From positions 1 to 37,526 of the forward strand of contig JAIEPW010000077.1 in assembly GCA_019748195.1 (NCBI GenBank): a DNA stretch of 37,526 bases, given 5' to 3'. The notes beneath the pieces were generated by a model. It was given only the letters and a program-made list of their open reading frames with translations. It was not told the origin of the DNA and made no database searches. The DNA is from Bryobacteraceae bacterium. Its GTDB lineage: Bacteria; Acidobacteriota; Terriglobia; Bryobacterales; Bryobacteraceae. A program made the translations under genes and the position numbers. Within the stretch, counting starts at the first letter, position 1; the number at the start of each line of letters is the position of its first letter. This document shows, one piece after another, positions 17,451-26,088 of this stretch.

Positions 17451-18784
17451 TCGTGATGAAGTTCGGCGGCACCTCCGTCGAGAGCGCGGAAGCGATCGCC
17501 CGCTGCGCCGGCATCGTGCGCGCGCGGCTGGATCGGAAACCGGTGGTGGTGGTGTCGGCGATGGGCAAGACCACCAACGGGCTGCTGGCGATCGCACATG
17601 CGGCGGTCAGCGGCGCTCGCGGCGAAGCTGCCCGGCTGCTGCACGAGCTAAAGGAGTATCATCGCCGGGAGTCCGGCATGGACCGCACCGTGGACGAGCA
17701 CTTCGGCGAGCTGACAGACCTTGTAAACGGGCTGGCTGTGCTGGGCGAGCTGACGCCGCGCGCGACGGATGCGATCGCCAGCTTTGGCGAACGGCTTTCC
17801 AGCCTGATCGTCGCCCGCCTGTTTCAGGATCATGGACTGCGGACGGTTCCCGTGGACTCGCGTTCGCTGATCGTGACGGACCATCGTTTCACGCAGGCGG
17901 CTCCGGATTTCGCGGCCACGTACGCCAACCTGCGGCGCGTGATCCCCGATCTTCTGGATCGCGTTCCGGTGATGGGCGGATTTATCGGCGCCACCCGCGG
18001 CGGCATCACCACCACGCTGGGACGCGGCGGGTCCGACTTCACCGCGGCCATCGTCGGGGCGGGTTTGGATGCCGGGGAAATCCAGATCTGGACCGATGTC
18101 GACGGTATGCTGACCGCCGACCCCACCTTGATCCCGGACGCGCACCGGCTGAAGCGCTGCTCCTTCGCGGAGGCGGCGGAGCTGGCGTACTTCGGGGCCA
18201 AGGTTCTGCATCCAGCCACGGTGATCCCGGCTATCGAGCGCGACGTCCCCGTCCGGATACTGAACTCGCGCCGGCCGGAGAACGAGGGCACGCTGATTGT
18301 GCGGGAGCCCATGTCCTGCTGGAACGCGATCAAGTCGATCGCCTGCAAGCGCAATATCACCGTGGTGAATATCGTGAGTTCGCGGATGCTGATGGCGCAT
18401 GGATTCCTGCGCGGGATCTTCGAAATCTTCGATCGCTTCGAAACGCCGGTGGACATGCTCGCCACCAGCGAGGTCAGCGTGTCGCTGACTATCGACAACA
18501 CGCATTCGCTGGAACCGATTCTGGCGGCGATCCGGGAGTTCGCCGAGGTTTCCGTGGAGCGCGATCAGGCGATCGTGTGCCTGGTGGGCGAGGATCTGCG
18601 CAACCGTCCCGGCCTGGCGGCCCGCATTTTCCGCGCCTTGGAGAGCATCAACATTCGCATGATTTCGCAGGGAGCGTCGTTGCTGAATGTCAGCGTGGTG
18701 GTCGCGTCCGGGGACTTGAAGCGGGCGGTGGAGCTGCTGCACGGCGAGTTCTTCCGGGAACTGGATCCGGCGGTGTTCGAATGA
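17447..18784 (+). CDS. lysC: Aspartokinase with C-terminal ACT domains
   Basis: This 445-aa enzyme phosphorylates aspartate to enter the lysine/threonine/methionine pathway. The amino-acid-kinase domain opens MIVMKFGGTSV (K5, G7-S10) and contains TLGRGGSDFTAAIVG and IWTDVDGMLTADP. The C-terminal ~140 residues form two ACT domains, with starts near NITVVNIVSSRM and AIVCLVGEDL, that usually bind lysine or threonine for feedback control. Length and motifs match the E. coli LysC type rather than the Bacillus alpha/beta type. Start chosen: ATG 17447, an ATGA overlap with asd; the frame is open further upstream only inside asd. It overlaps dapB by ATGA. No homoserine dehydrogenase domain is fused. 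Confidence 0.96.
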   Translation: MIVMKFGGTSVESAEAIARCAGIVRARLDRKPVVVVSAMGKTTNGLLAIAHAAVSGARGEAARLLHELKEYHRRESGMDRTVDEHFGELTDLVNGLAVLGELTPRATDAIASFGERLSSLIVARLFQDHGLRTVPVDSRSLIVTDHRFTQAAPDFAATYANLRRVIPDLLDRVPVMGGFIGATRGGITTTLGRGGSDFTAAIVGAGLDAGEIQIWTDVDGMLTADPTLIPDAHRLKRCSFAEAAELAYFGAKVLHPATVIPAIERDVPVRILNSRRPENEGTLIVREPMSCWNAIKSIACKRNITVVNIVSSRMLMAHGFLRGIFEIFDRFETPVDMLATSEVSVSLTIDNTHSLEPILAAIREFAEVSVERDQAIVCLVGEDLRNRPGLAARIFRALESINIRMISQGASLLNVSVVVASGDLKRAVELLHGEFFRELDPAVFE

Positions 18785-19464
18785 AGCTGGCGATCGTGGG
18801 CTACGGCCGGATGGGCCGCATGGTGGAGGCGCTCGCGCCCGCCTACGGGTTTGAGGTGATCGCGAGGATCGACGAAGGCGGAGATCTGGGTCAGGCGGCG
18901 CCCGCCGATGCCGCCATCGAGTTCACGACACCGGAGGCGGCGCTCACGAACATTGAAGCTTTGGCCGCGCTGCGCGTTCCCATCGTCTGCGGCACCACCG
19001 GGTGGTTCCAGCGGCTGGAGGCGGCGCGATCGGCCGTGGAGCGGACCGGCGGCGCGCTTGTCTACAGCCCCAACTTTTCGGTGGGCGTCCATGTGTTCGC
19101 CAGGCTGACGGAGCTGGCCGCGTCCCTGCTGAAGGACGAAAGCGAGTATGAGGCGTGGGCCTGGGAGATCCATCACTCGAAGAAAAAAGACGCTCCCTCG
19201 GGAACGCTGCTGAAGCTGTTGGAGGTAATGCGCGCCGGCGGCTATGCGCGTGCGATCGACAGCAGTTCCTCGCGCGCCGGCGCGCATCCGGGAACGCATG
19301 AAATCGGGTTCGATTCCGCGTCCGACACCATCACCCTGCGCCACGCGGCGCGTTCCCGGGAAGGCTTCGCCCGCGGGGCGTTACGGGCCGCGCAATGGAT
19401 TCGCGGCAAGACCGGCGTGTACGAATTTTCCGAAGTTCTGTTCGGCGCTGAAGGAGGCAAATAA
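18781..19464 (+). CDS. dapB: 4-hydroxy-tetrahydrodipicolinate reductase (short form)
   Basis: This 227-aa reductase is shorter than the usual 265-270 aa. The NAD(P) loop is VGYGRMGRM (6-14), the conserved CGTTG is at 70-74, SPNFSVGV at 96-103, and the catalytic dipicolinate-binding motif HHSKKKDAPSGT spans 131-142. It reduces the DapA product to tetrahydrodipicolinate. The compact N-terminal domain lacks several residues between the glycine loop and the EFTTPEA segment, which accounts for the length. The ATG overlaps the lysC stop (ATGA). The last codons form the Shine-Dalgarno AAGGAGG (19451-19457) used by dapA. Confidence 0.94.
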   Translation: MKLAIVGYGRMGRMVEALAPAYGFEVIARIDEGGDLGQAAPADAAIEFTTPEAALTNIEALAALRVPIVCGTTGWFQRLEAARSAVERTGGALVYSPNFSVGVHVFARLTELAASLLKDESEYEAWAWEIHHSKKKDAPSGTLLKLLEVMRAGGYARAIDSSSSRAGAHPGTHEIGFDSASDTITLRHAARSREGFARGALRAAQWIRGKTGVYEFSEVLFGAEGGK

Positions 19465-20358
19465 ATGTTTACGGGATGCGGCACCGCGCTGGTCACTCCG
19501 TTTCACCTGGACGGCTCACTCGATGAGAGCACGCTGCGGCGCCTGGTGCGGCGTCAGATGGATGCGGGTATCAACTTCCTGGTCCCCTGCGGCACCACGG
19601 GCGAGAGTCCGACACTGACGCGCGCTGAGCACCTGCGAGTTGTGGGCGTAACGGTGGAGGAGGCGGCCGGCCGGGTTCCCGTGCTTGCGGGAGCGGGCGG
19701 TTACAACACGCACGAAGTGATCGAGCTGGCGCGGGAAGTCGCCGCGCTGGGGGCCGACGGCATCCTGTCGGTGACTCCCTATTACAACAAGCCGACGCAG
19801 GAGGGTCTGTACCAGCATTACCGCGCCATCGCGGGAGCGGTGAACCTGCCGATCATCCTATACAGCGTGCAAGGCCGGACCGGCGTGAATCTGGAGCCCG
19901 CCACGCTGAAGCGGCTGGCCGAGATCGAAAACATCATCGGGGTGAAGGAAGCGTCCGGCAACATCGCGCAGCAGGCGATGGTGGTGCACCAGGTACCGGA
20001 GGATTTCCTGGTCCTGTCGGGCGATGACGCGGTGACCATTCCCCTGATCGCGCTGGGCGGGCGAGGGTTGATTTCGGTGGTGTCGAACGAAATTCCGGGC
20101 GAAATGACGGAACTGACCGCGCATGCGCTGGCTGGCGATTTCGCCTCGGCGCGACGCGTGCAGCGCCGTTTCCTGCCATTGATGGAAGCGAACTTCCTGG
20201 AGTCAAACCCCATTCCGGTGAAGGCGGCAATGGCTCGCATGGGCCTGCTGGAGCCCGTCTGGAGGTTGCCCCTGGCGCCGCCGTCGGCGGCCACGGAAAC
20301 CAAGCTGGAGATCATCCTGTCCGAGCTCGGGCTGCTGAAAGAAACGCATGCAGGTTGA
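19465..20358 (+). CDS. dapA: 4-hydroxy-tetrahydrodipicolinate synthase
   Basis: This 297-aa class I aldolase condenses pyruvate with aspartate semialdehyde. Catalytic residues align at E. coli numbering: T44-T45 in GTTGE, Y107 in TPYYNKP, Y133, R138 and the Schiff-base lysine K161 in GVKEASGN. The normally V-P-G-R-T loop reads V-Q-G-R-T, with Q136 in place of the usual proline. ATG 19465 follows the dapB stop directly and has the best ribosome-binding site in the operon, AAGGAGG at 19451-19457. It overlaps dapD by 11 nt. Confidence 0.97.
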   Translation: MFTGCGTALVTPFHLDGSLDESTLRRLVRRQMDAGINFLVPCGTTGESPTLTRAEHLRVVGVTVEEAAGRVPVLAGAGGYNTHEVIELAREVAALGADGILSVTPYYNKPTQEGLYQHYRAIAGAVNLPIILYSVQGRTGVNLEPATLKRLAEIENIIGVKEASGNIAQQAMVVHQVPEDFLVLSGDDAVTIPLIALGGRGLISVVSNEIPGEMTELTAHALAGDFASARRVQRRFLPLMEANFLESNPIPVKAAMARMGLLEPVWRLPLAPPSAATETKLEIILSELGLLKETHAG

Positions 20359-21184
20359 GATCGAGGCGTTGTTCGACGAAAGGCCCGCGGCTTATAGCGA
20401 CGCCCACTTCGCTCTGTTCGCGGATTTCAAGGCGGCGCTGAACGCGGGGTCCATCCGTAGCGCGTCGCCGGATGCGGGTTCGCCCAGCGGCTGGCGCGTG
20501 AACGCATGGGTAAAGAAAGGCATCCTGATCGGATTTCGCATGGGCGCGATCGTGGACATGTCGATCGACCGCTCCCGCCAGCCGTATTTCGATAAGGCGA
20601 CATGGCCGGTGAAGCAGATTGGCGCCGCGGATGGCGTCCGGATTGTTCCCGGCGGATCCTCCATTCGCGACGGCTGCTACGTCGGCAAGGGCGTTACATG
20701 CATGCCGCCGATGTACATCAACGCCGGAGCTTACGTGGGCGACGGCACCATGGTGGATTCGCACGCGCTGATCGGAAGCTGCGCGCAGATCGGCGGCGGC
20801 TGCCATATCTCCGCGGCGGCGCAGATCGGCGGCGTGCTGGAGCCGGTGGGCGCGCTGCCGGTGATCATCGAGGACGAAGTGATGGTAGGCGGCAATTGCG
20901 GCGTTTACGAAGGCACCGTGGTGAAGAAGCGGTGCGTTCTGGGCACGGGAACGATCCTGAATCGGTCCACGCCGGTGTACGACCTCGTCCGCGGACGGAC
21001 GTACGGCGCCACCGAAGATCAGCCGCTGGTGATCCCGGAGGACGCCGTGGTGATTCCGGGCTCGCGAGCCATCCAACACGGCCCCGGCAGGGATTGGGGG
21101 ATCTCGCTGTATACCCCGGTGATCGTAAAGTATCGGGACGCGAAGACGGACACCCGTATTCAGCTCGAGGATTTGCTCCGGTAA
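20348..21184 (+). CDS. dapD: Tetrahydrodipicolinate N-succinyltransferase
   Basis: This 278-aa left-handed beta-helix acyltransferase moves a succinyl group from succinyl-CoA to tetrahydrodipicolinate. Hexapeptide repeats run over about residues 95-200, with the diagnostic stretches PPMYINAGAYVGDGTMVDSH and GSCAQIGGGCHIS. Its presence shows that the operon runs the succinylase branch, consistent with dapE at the head. ATG 20348 lies 11 nt inside the end of dapA. It is the last gene of the operon and overlaps the convergent glycosyltransferase gene by 25 nt at the 3' ends. No dapC/argD aminotransferase or dapF epimerase is in this cluster. Confidence 0.96.
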   Translation: MQVEIEALFDERPAAYSDAHFALFADFKAALNAGSIRSASPDAGSPSGWRVNAWVKKGILIGFRMGAIVDMSIDRSRQPYFDKATWPVKQIGAADGVRIVPGGSSIRDGCYVGKGVTCMPPMYINAGAYVGDGTMVDSHALIGSCAQIGGGCHISAAAQIGGVLEPVGALPVIIEDEVMVGGNCGVYEGTVVKKRCVLGTGTILNRSTPVYDLVRGRTYGATEDQPLVIPEDAVVIPGSRAIQHGPGRDWGISLYTPVIVKYRDAKTDTRIQLEDLLR

Positions 21185-22257
21185 GCGCGTTCCAGCGAAT
21201 TCAGAACGGCCCCGGCCGTCCGCTCCCAGGTGAATTCGCGAGCCCGGTCGCGGCCGGCCGCGGCTAGCCGTTCCCGCAGCATTTCATCCGTCACGATGCG
21301 CCGCATCGCGTCCAGCAGGCCGGCGCGATCGGCGGGATCGAAGTACAGTGCCGCGCCGGCCGCCACCTCCCGCAGCGGCGGGATCGCGGAGCACGCGGCC
21401 GGCAAACCCGCCGCCATCGCTTCCAGCACCGGCATCCCGAACCCCTCGAAGGTGGACGGGTACAGGAACGCCCAGGCGTCGCGAAACAACCCGTATAACT
21501 CTTCCCGCGGGATCCACCCGGTCAGCGTTACGAACTCCGCTGCATTCTCCGCCGCGATCCGCCGCTCCAGCGCCTCGGCGTGGAAGCCTCGCATGCCGGC
21601 GATGACCAGACGGAACTCCGTATGCTCGCGGCGGAACTCGCTGAACGCGCTCACCAGCAGTTCCAGATTCTTATGTGGGTGCAGCGTCGAAACGCACAGC
21701 AGGAAGCGCCGCGGCCGGCCGCGGCGGAGCGTGAAGAACTCGGGCTCCACGCCGTGGTGGATCACGTCTACGGGACGGACGCCGTAGTGCTTCTCCAGGT
21801 CCGCCCGTGTAGCCTCGGAGACCGCGATCAGGCGATCCGACCGCCGCGCGCTGCCCTGAAGAAGCATGCGCCAGAAGGGCAGATCGAACCAGCGGAAGTG
21901 CTCGGGATGCCGCAGGTGCTGCAGATCGTGGAACACGGTCACCTGCGGGCATGGCGCCAGAAGCGGCGCCGTGAACCCCGGATTCAGCAGGACATCCACC
22001 TGATCGCGCCGCAGCGCGCGGAGCAGCCCGGTCTGCTCCCACGCGATCCGCCACGGCCGGTTGCGAGCCCGAACCGGCTGCACGCGCTTTACGAAATGCT
22101 CCGGGCCCAAGTCGATGCCGGTTTCGCGATTCGTGTAGAGGACGAACTGATGCGGCGGATCGAGCGCTGCCATCGCCTGCAGCAGGCGCCGCAGGTAGAT
22201 CTCGGTGCCGCCGACGCCACCCGGAATCAGGTAGAGCGCGTTGACGCCGATGCGCAT
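21160..22257 (-). CDS. Glycosyltransferase family 4 (GT-B fold)
   Basis: This 365-aa protein has two Rossmann-like halves. The acceptor side starts MRIGVNALYLIPGGVGGTE. The donor side contains LCVSTLHPHKN, LTGWIPREELYGLF and the E-x7-E motif in YPSTFEGFGMPVLEAMAAG. It is a retaining nucleotide-sugar transferase of the kind used on the cytoplasmic face in polysaccharide or glycolipid assembly. Its ATG overlaps the stop of the TPR membrane protein by one base (TAATG), so it is the last gene of a five-gene minus-strand operon beginning at 26082. The donor sugar is not predictable. Confidence 0.92.
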   Translation of the reverse strand: MRIGVNALYLIPGGVGGTEIYLRRLLQAMAALDPPHQFVLYTNRETGIDLGPEHFVKRVQPVRARNRPWRIAWEQTGLLRALRRDQVDVLLNPGFTAPLLAPCPQVTVFHDLQHLRHPEHFRWFDLPFWRMLLQGSARRSDRLIAVSEATRADLEKHYGVRPVDVIHHGVEPEFFTLRRGRPRRFLLCVSTLHPHKNLELLVSAFSEFRREHTEFRLVIAGMRGFHAEALERRIAAENAAEFVTLTGWIPREELYGLFRDAWAFLYPSTFEGFGMPVLEAMAAGLPAACSAIPPLREVAAGAALYFDPADRAGLLDAMRRIVTDEMLRERLAAAGRDRAREFTWERTAGAVLNSLERAYRSKSSS

Positions 22258-23987
22258 TACTTCCGCAGACGCTTCACGGCGTCCTGCGCCACTGTGTTGT
22301 TGGGATTCAGGCTGAGGGCGCGCTGATATTCGGCCAGCGCCTTGTCGGGCTCCTCGGTCAGCATCTCGAAAACGTTGCCCCGATAGACGTAGGTCATGTC
22401 GTAGCCCGGCTCAATTGACTCAGCCTGCCGCAGCGCTTCGAGCGCCGCGCCGGCATCCTTGCGGCGCCCGTGCGACATCCCGATCAGCGCGTAAGGGTGA
22501 GCCCGCTTTTCGAGCGAAGCCGCAAGCTGGAACTTCTCCAGCGCGCCCGTGGAATTCCCGGCGCATTCCAGCGCGAGCCCCCAATCGATGGCCAGTTCGT
22601 AGTTCATGGGCTGCAGCTTGGAGGTCCGCTCAAACTCGTCCACGGCCGGGCCGCACCTTCCCGATTCGTAGAGCGCGTAGGCGAGCTGGAAACGCGGCCT
22701 GGCCTTGGAAGGCGACTTCCGCACGGTGTCCTCCCAAAGCGTCACGGGGCTGCTCCACACCGTGGCTCTGCGATACGTGGCCACGCTAAAGACCAGCAGC
22801 AGGACGCCGGCTGCCGCGGCGAAGGTCATGGCGCTGGTGCGCCATCGCCGGGCGAATTCCAGGGTGATCATCAAGAGCCCGAAGAAGGGCAGGTACATGC
22901 GGCGCTCGGCGACCGGATCGCGAATGGGCGCCACCGAGGATGTCGGCGCCAGCAGGATCAGAAACACCAGCAGGCCGTAACACGCAAGCGGATACTTCCT
23001 GCGATGGATCCACGCCGCCGTCGCGATGCCCAGCAGGGCTGCCCACCACAGCACTCCCCCATGCTCGAATGCGGTTCGCGATATCGGGAACTCGGGGTCG
23101 ATGTTCAGGCCGGCTGGCAGCACGTACAGCCGTAGATAGGTCCAGATCGCGCGGCCCTGCGTGAAGAAGTATTGATACCAGGTCAAGTCGCGCATGCCGA
23201 AGCCCGCGGTGTCGGCGCTGGTCAGCAGGCGCAGAATCAGAACGGCGGTCGCGACGCCTCCCGCCAGCATCGGGATATAGAGCCGCCAATTACGGCGGAT
23301 CCCGTCCAGGGAGAAGCCGGGGCGGAAGAAGTAGTCGGTCAGCAGCAGCAGCGCCGGAAGGGTGACGGCGTGTTCCTTGGTGGCCGCGGCCAGGCCCCCC
23401 AGCACCAGCACGGCGGCGCTTACGCCCCATCCGATCGCCCCCGCGCGCCACAGGAAAATCACAAACGCCGCCAGGAAGAAAAACAGGCTCAGCACTTCCG
23501 AACGGCTGGAAACGTACGCCACCGATTCCGTTTGCACCGGGTGAACCAGGAACAACAAACCCGCGAATCCGGAAAGCAGAGTTCGCCGGGAGTTCACTTC
23601 TCCGGCAAGCTCCAGTACCTTCCAGGCAGCCAGCGCGATCAGCAGGCCGTTGAGGAAGTGCAGCAGCACGTTGAACGCGTGGTAGCTATAGGTTTCCGTT
23701 CCGGAAATCTGGAAGTTCAGCCAGAAGCTGGCTAACAGCATCGGGCGCGTCCCGCCGGCCCTCAACCATGCAAGAAAAGGCTGGTCGGGGCCGAAGTCCG
23801 GCCGGAAGAACGCGAAGGCGCGATCGTCGAAAAGGAAGGGACCGTGCAGCGCGGGCCCGTAGAGTTCGAGCAGGAAAAACAGAAGAAGGGCCAGCCCCGC
23901 CGCGTACAGCCCCCACTTCCGCGAGGCCCGCCTCACCTCCGCCGGCGGCGCCGCGGGCGCCTGCTTCTTCTTCTTATCGCCCTTCAC
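22257..23987 (-). CDS. TMTC-like membrane glycosyltransferase with C-terminal TPR repeats
   Basis: This 576-aa protein has a lysine-rich cytoplasmic start, about 10-11 transmembrane helices over residues 27-400, and about four TPR repeats from about 425 to the end. The first exported loop carries GPFLFDDRAF, with the acidic pair expected of GT-C enzymes. This layout (polytopic membrane domain plus TPRs) matches the TMTC-type protein O-mannosyltransferase group. The TPRs would face the periplasm and could bind acceptor proteins. The neighbouring DPM-like GT2 could provide the polyprenyl-phosphate sugar donor. Start chosen: GTG 23987, with GGAGG upstream and a 14-nt overlap with the DUF2304 gene. 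Enzyme activity is inferred, not shown. Confidence 0.78.
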   Translation of the reverse strand: MKGDKKKKQAPAAPPAEVRRASRKWGLYAAGLALLLFFLLELYGPALHGPFLFDDRAFAFFRPDFGPDQPFLAWLRAGGTRPMLLASFWLNFQISGTETYSYHAFNVLLHFLNGLLIALAAWKVLELAGEVNSRRTLLSGFAGLLFLVHPVQTESVAYVSSRSEVLSLFFFLAAFVIFLWRAGAIGWGVSAAVLVLGGLAAATKEHAVTLPALLLLTDYFFRPGFSLDGIRRNWRLYIPMLAGGVATAVLILRLLTSADTAGFGMRDLTWYQYFFTQGRAIWTYLRLYVLPAGLNIDPEFPISRTAFEHGGVLWWAALLGIATAAWIHRRKYPLACYGLLVFLILLAPTSSVAPIRDPVAERRMYLPFFGLLMITLEFARRWRTSAMTFAAAAGVLLLVFSVATYRRATVWSSPVTLWEDTVRKSPSKARPRFQLAYALYESGRCGPAVDEFERTSKLQPMNYELAIDWGLALECAGNSTGALEKFQLAASLEKRAHPYALIGMSHGRRKDAGAALEALRQAESIEPGYDMTYVYRGNVFEMLTEEPDKALAEYQRALSLNPNNTVAQDAVKRLRK

Positions 23988-24345
23988 GTGCTGCCTCCGC
24001 CTCCCGTTCCCTGCTGTTCAATTGGAACTCCAGGATCGCCACTCGCTGCGTCAGGGCGATGTTGGAGTCCTTCATCTCGGAGATGATCAATGAGAAGCGG
24101 TAGAACACGGCCAGGAACACGAAGGCGGCCAGCAACAGCAGCGCCAGGGGGCCGTCGCGCACGCCCGCGGCTTCCGCGAACCATTCCAGGCCGGAGCGCC
24201 ACCGCGACAAAGCCAGCAGAATGAAACAAGCCGCCAGCCAGCTCACCGAGTATTCCACGCGGATGTGCCGCCGCCGGACGGAGCCGAGCACCCAGATCAT
24301 GAGAAGTATGCTGAGGATCGTTGTCAGATCCAGCAAGCGGTCCAT
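23974..24345 (-). CDS. DUF2304 family small membrane protein
   Basis: This 123-aa protein has three hydrophobic helices (about residues 3-22, 30-48 and 62-82) followed by a predicted coiled coil rich in Glu, Arg and Gln. That matches the small DUF2304 proteins often found next to GT2 enzymes that make polyprenyl-phosphate sugars. It may act as a membrane anchor or partner for the DPM-like GT2, but this is inference from gene neighbourhood. Start chosen: ATG 24345, preceded by GGAGG and located just after the TGA of the GT2; the upstream in-frame extension lies inside that gene. Confidence 0.75.
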   Translation of the reverse strand: MDRLLDLTTILSILLMIWVLGSVRRRHIRVEYSVSWLAACFILLALSRWRSGLEWFAEAAGVRDGPLALLLLAAFVFLAVFYRFSLIISEMKDSNIALTQRVAILEFQLNSREREAEAAREGR

Positions 24346-24346
24346 T

Positions 24347-25078
24347 TCACTGCCTCCGTTTGCGCTGATCAATCTTCAGGATATTCACGAACACGCCCAG
24401 AAGCACGTGAATGATGTAGTAAAGCGACTTCCAGGCGGTGATGCTGCTGCGGCCCGCCTTACGGGGGCGCGAGGACACGGGCACTTCACGGAAGCGAAAC
24501 GCGCGGCGCTGCAGCACCACCAGCGCTTCGATCTCGGGGTACTCCAGGGGGAAGGTCCTGCTGAACACCGCCAGGGCGCGGCGGTTCACGCCCACATATC
24601 CGGAAGTGGGGTCATGCACCGGCTGGCCCAAGATCGGACGCAGCACGGCGCGGAAGAAACGGACGCCCAAGCCTCGCGCCACCGTGGTCGCCTTGGCATC
24701 TCCGTTCAGGAACCGGGAGCCGATCACCATTTCGCAGCCCGTCGTCTTCAAGACCTCCAGGATCTCAGGCACGTGCCTGGGATCATGCTGCCCGTCCCCG
24801 TCCAGGCGGATGACGTAATCGAAGCCCATCTCGAAGGCCAGCCGGTATCCGGCTTGCACGCAGCCGCCGAGCCCCAGGTGGTGCGGCAGGCCCAGCACTT
24901 CCGCGCCCGCAAGCTGCGCCACGGTGCGCGTTCCGTCCTCCGAGCAATCGTCCACCACCAGCACGGGGACGCCGGGCAGCGCGCGGTGCACCTCATCCAC
25001 CACGTGGCCGATGGCCGCCTCCTCGTTGTAGGCGGGGATCAGGATCATGTAGTCGCCCCTTCCGGACGCCGGCTTCAC
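24347..25078 (-). CDS. GT2 glycosyltransferase, polyprenyl-phosphate sugar synthase-like (DPM1-like)
   Basis: This 243-aa GT-A fold enzyme starts with ILIPAYNEEAAIGHVV, then VVDDCSEDG, and carries the DxD motif in IRLDGDGQHDP. It resembles dolichyl/polyprenyl-phosphate mannose or glucose synthases, which load a sugar from a nucleotide donor onto a lipid phosphate on the inner leaflet. The C-terminus has one weak hydrophobic segment (SLYYIIHVLLGVFVNIL), so extra membrane anchoring may come from the DUF2304 partner. Start chosen: GTG 25078, giving a GTGA overlap with the upstream GT2; ATG 25048 is the alternative. Confidence 0.86.
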   Translation of the reverse strand: MKPASGRGDYMILIPAYNEEAAIGHVVDEVHRALPGVPVLVVDDCSEDGTRTVAQLAGAEVLGLPHHLGLGGCVQAGYRLAFEMGFDYVIRLDGDGQHDPRHVPEILEVLKTTGCEMVIGSRFLNGDAKATTVARGLGVRFFRAVLRPILGQPVHDPTSGYVGVNRRALAVFSRTFPLEYPEIEALVVLQRRAFRFREVPVSSRPRKAGRSSITAWKSLYYIIHVLLGVFVNILKIDQRKRRQ

Positions 25079-26082
25079 AGTTCCGCCACCCGCCTCAGGG
25101 AAATGCGATGCCGATCCAGCATTTTGGACATTTGGAGAGGCTCGATTCGCCGGGACGCGGCGATCGCGCGTCTTTCGCGCAGCAGGGCGGGCAGGCGTTT
25201 CAACGTGTCCCAATGGGCCCGGACGACCACGCCGGCAAGGGCGAAGGCGGATCCGCCGCCCTGAACGAACTCGCCGGCCTTGCCGCGCCCGCCCAGCATC
25301 GCCAGCAGGTGATAGAGGTACCGGACCGCCGTAAACCAGGGCAGCAGCAATAAGCGTTTGCGCGGGAAATTCCGGACAGCCAGCCACAGACGGTTGCGCT
25401 CCACGTGATACGCCTTCAGCCGGGAGGCCCGCCCCGCGGACTGGGAATAACGATGCTCCACGACGGCGCCGGGAGCGTATACGCATTCCCAGCCTCGCCA
25501 GCGCGCTCGCAGTCCCAAATCTGTGTCCTCGCAATAGAGGAAGAAGCTCTCCTCGAAACCGCCCGTTTCCTCGAGCATCGCGCGGCGATACAAGGCCGCC
25601 GAACCGCTGGGACAGAGAACGTCCGCGCGCTTGGAGTAATCCGCCGGGGATTCGCCGTGACCGCGCTGCCGGCTGGACCCGTCGCGCGCGATGTTCATGC
25701 CCGCCGAGTCCAACATTCCGCCAGGCATGCGCACCTGCGATGCCGCCATGCCGATCTCAAAGCGGGGCATCGCCGCCACCAGGGCAGCGAGCCATTCGGG
25801 AGCGGGGACGGCGTCATCGTTCAACGCCGCGATGAACTCGGCTTGCGAGGCTCGCCACACCTGATTGATCGCCGCGCCGTAACCCACGTTGCGGGCGTTC
25901 CGCAGAAACTTCACACCCGGCCAGGACGATTCCCAGCCTTCCGTCTGATTTTTCCCGCTGTTGTCGACGACGTAAACCTCAAAATCGGCCAAGGTCTGGT
26001 TTGCCAGGGCGCGGAGGCAATCCGAGATCACGGCGCTGTCGCCCAGCGTCGGTACGGCGACGGTTACTTTTGGAAGCTGCAA
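25075..26082 (-). CDS. GT2 glycosyltransferase, rhamnosyltransferase-like
   Basis: This 335-aa GT-A fold transferase opens KVTVAVPTLGDSAVISDCLR, has a donor-site NDDAVP and the acceptor-side FFLYCEDTDLGLRARWRGW typical of WbbL/rhamnosyltransferase-like GT2 proteins. It probably adds a sugar to a lipid-linked or cell-surface glycan. Start chosen: TTG 26082, because the -10 TAGAAT at 26094-26089 ends six bases upstream, predicting a leaderless TTG start. It is the first gene of the five-gene glycan operon. Donor and acceptor are unknown. Confidence 0.88.
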   Translation of the reverse strand: MQLPKVTVAVPTLGDSAVISDCLRALANQTLADFEVYVVDNSGKNQTEGWESSWPGVKFLRNARNVGYGAAINQVWRASQAEFIAALNDDAVPAPEWLAALVAAMPRFEIGMAASQVRMPGGMLDSAGMNIARDGSSRQRGHGESPADYSKRADVLCPSGSAALYRRAMLEETGGFEESFFLYCEDTDLGLRARWRGWECVYAPGAVVEHRYSQSAGRASRLKAYHVERNRLWLAVRNFPRKRLLLLPWFTAVRYLYHLLAMLGGRGKAGEFVQGGGSAFALAGVVVRAHWDTLKRLPALLRERRAIAASRRIEPLQMSKMLDRHRISLRRVAEL

Positions 26083-26088
26083 CTCAAG

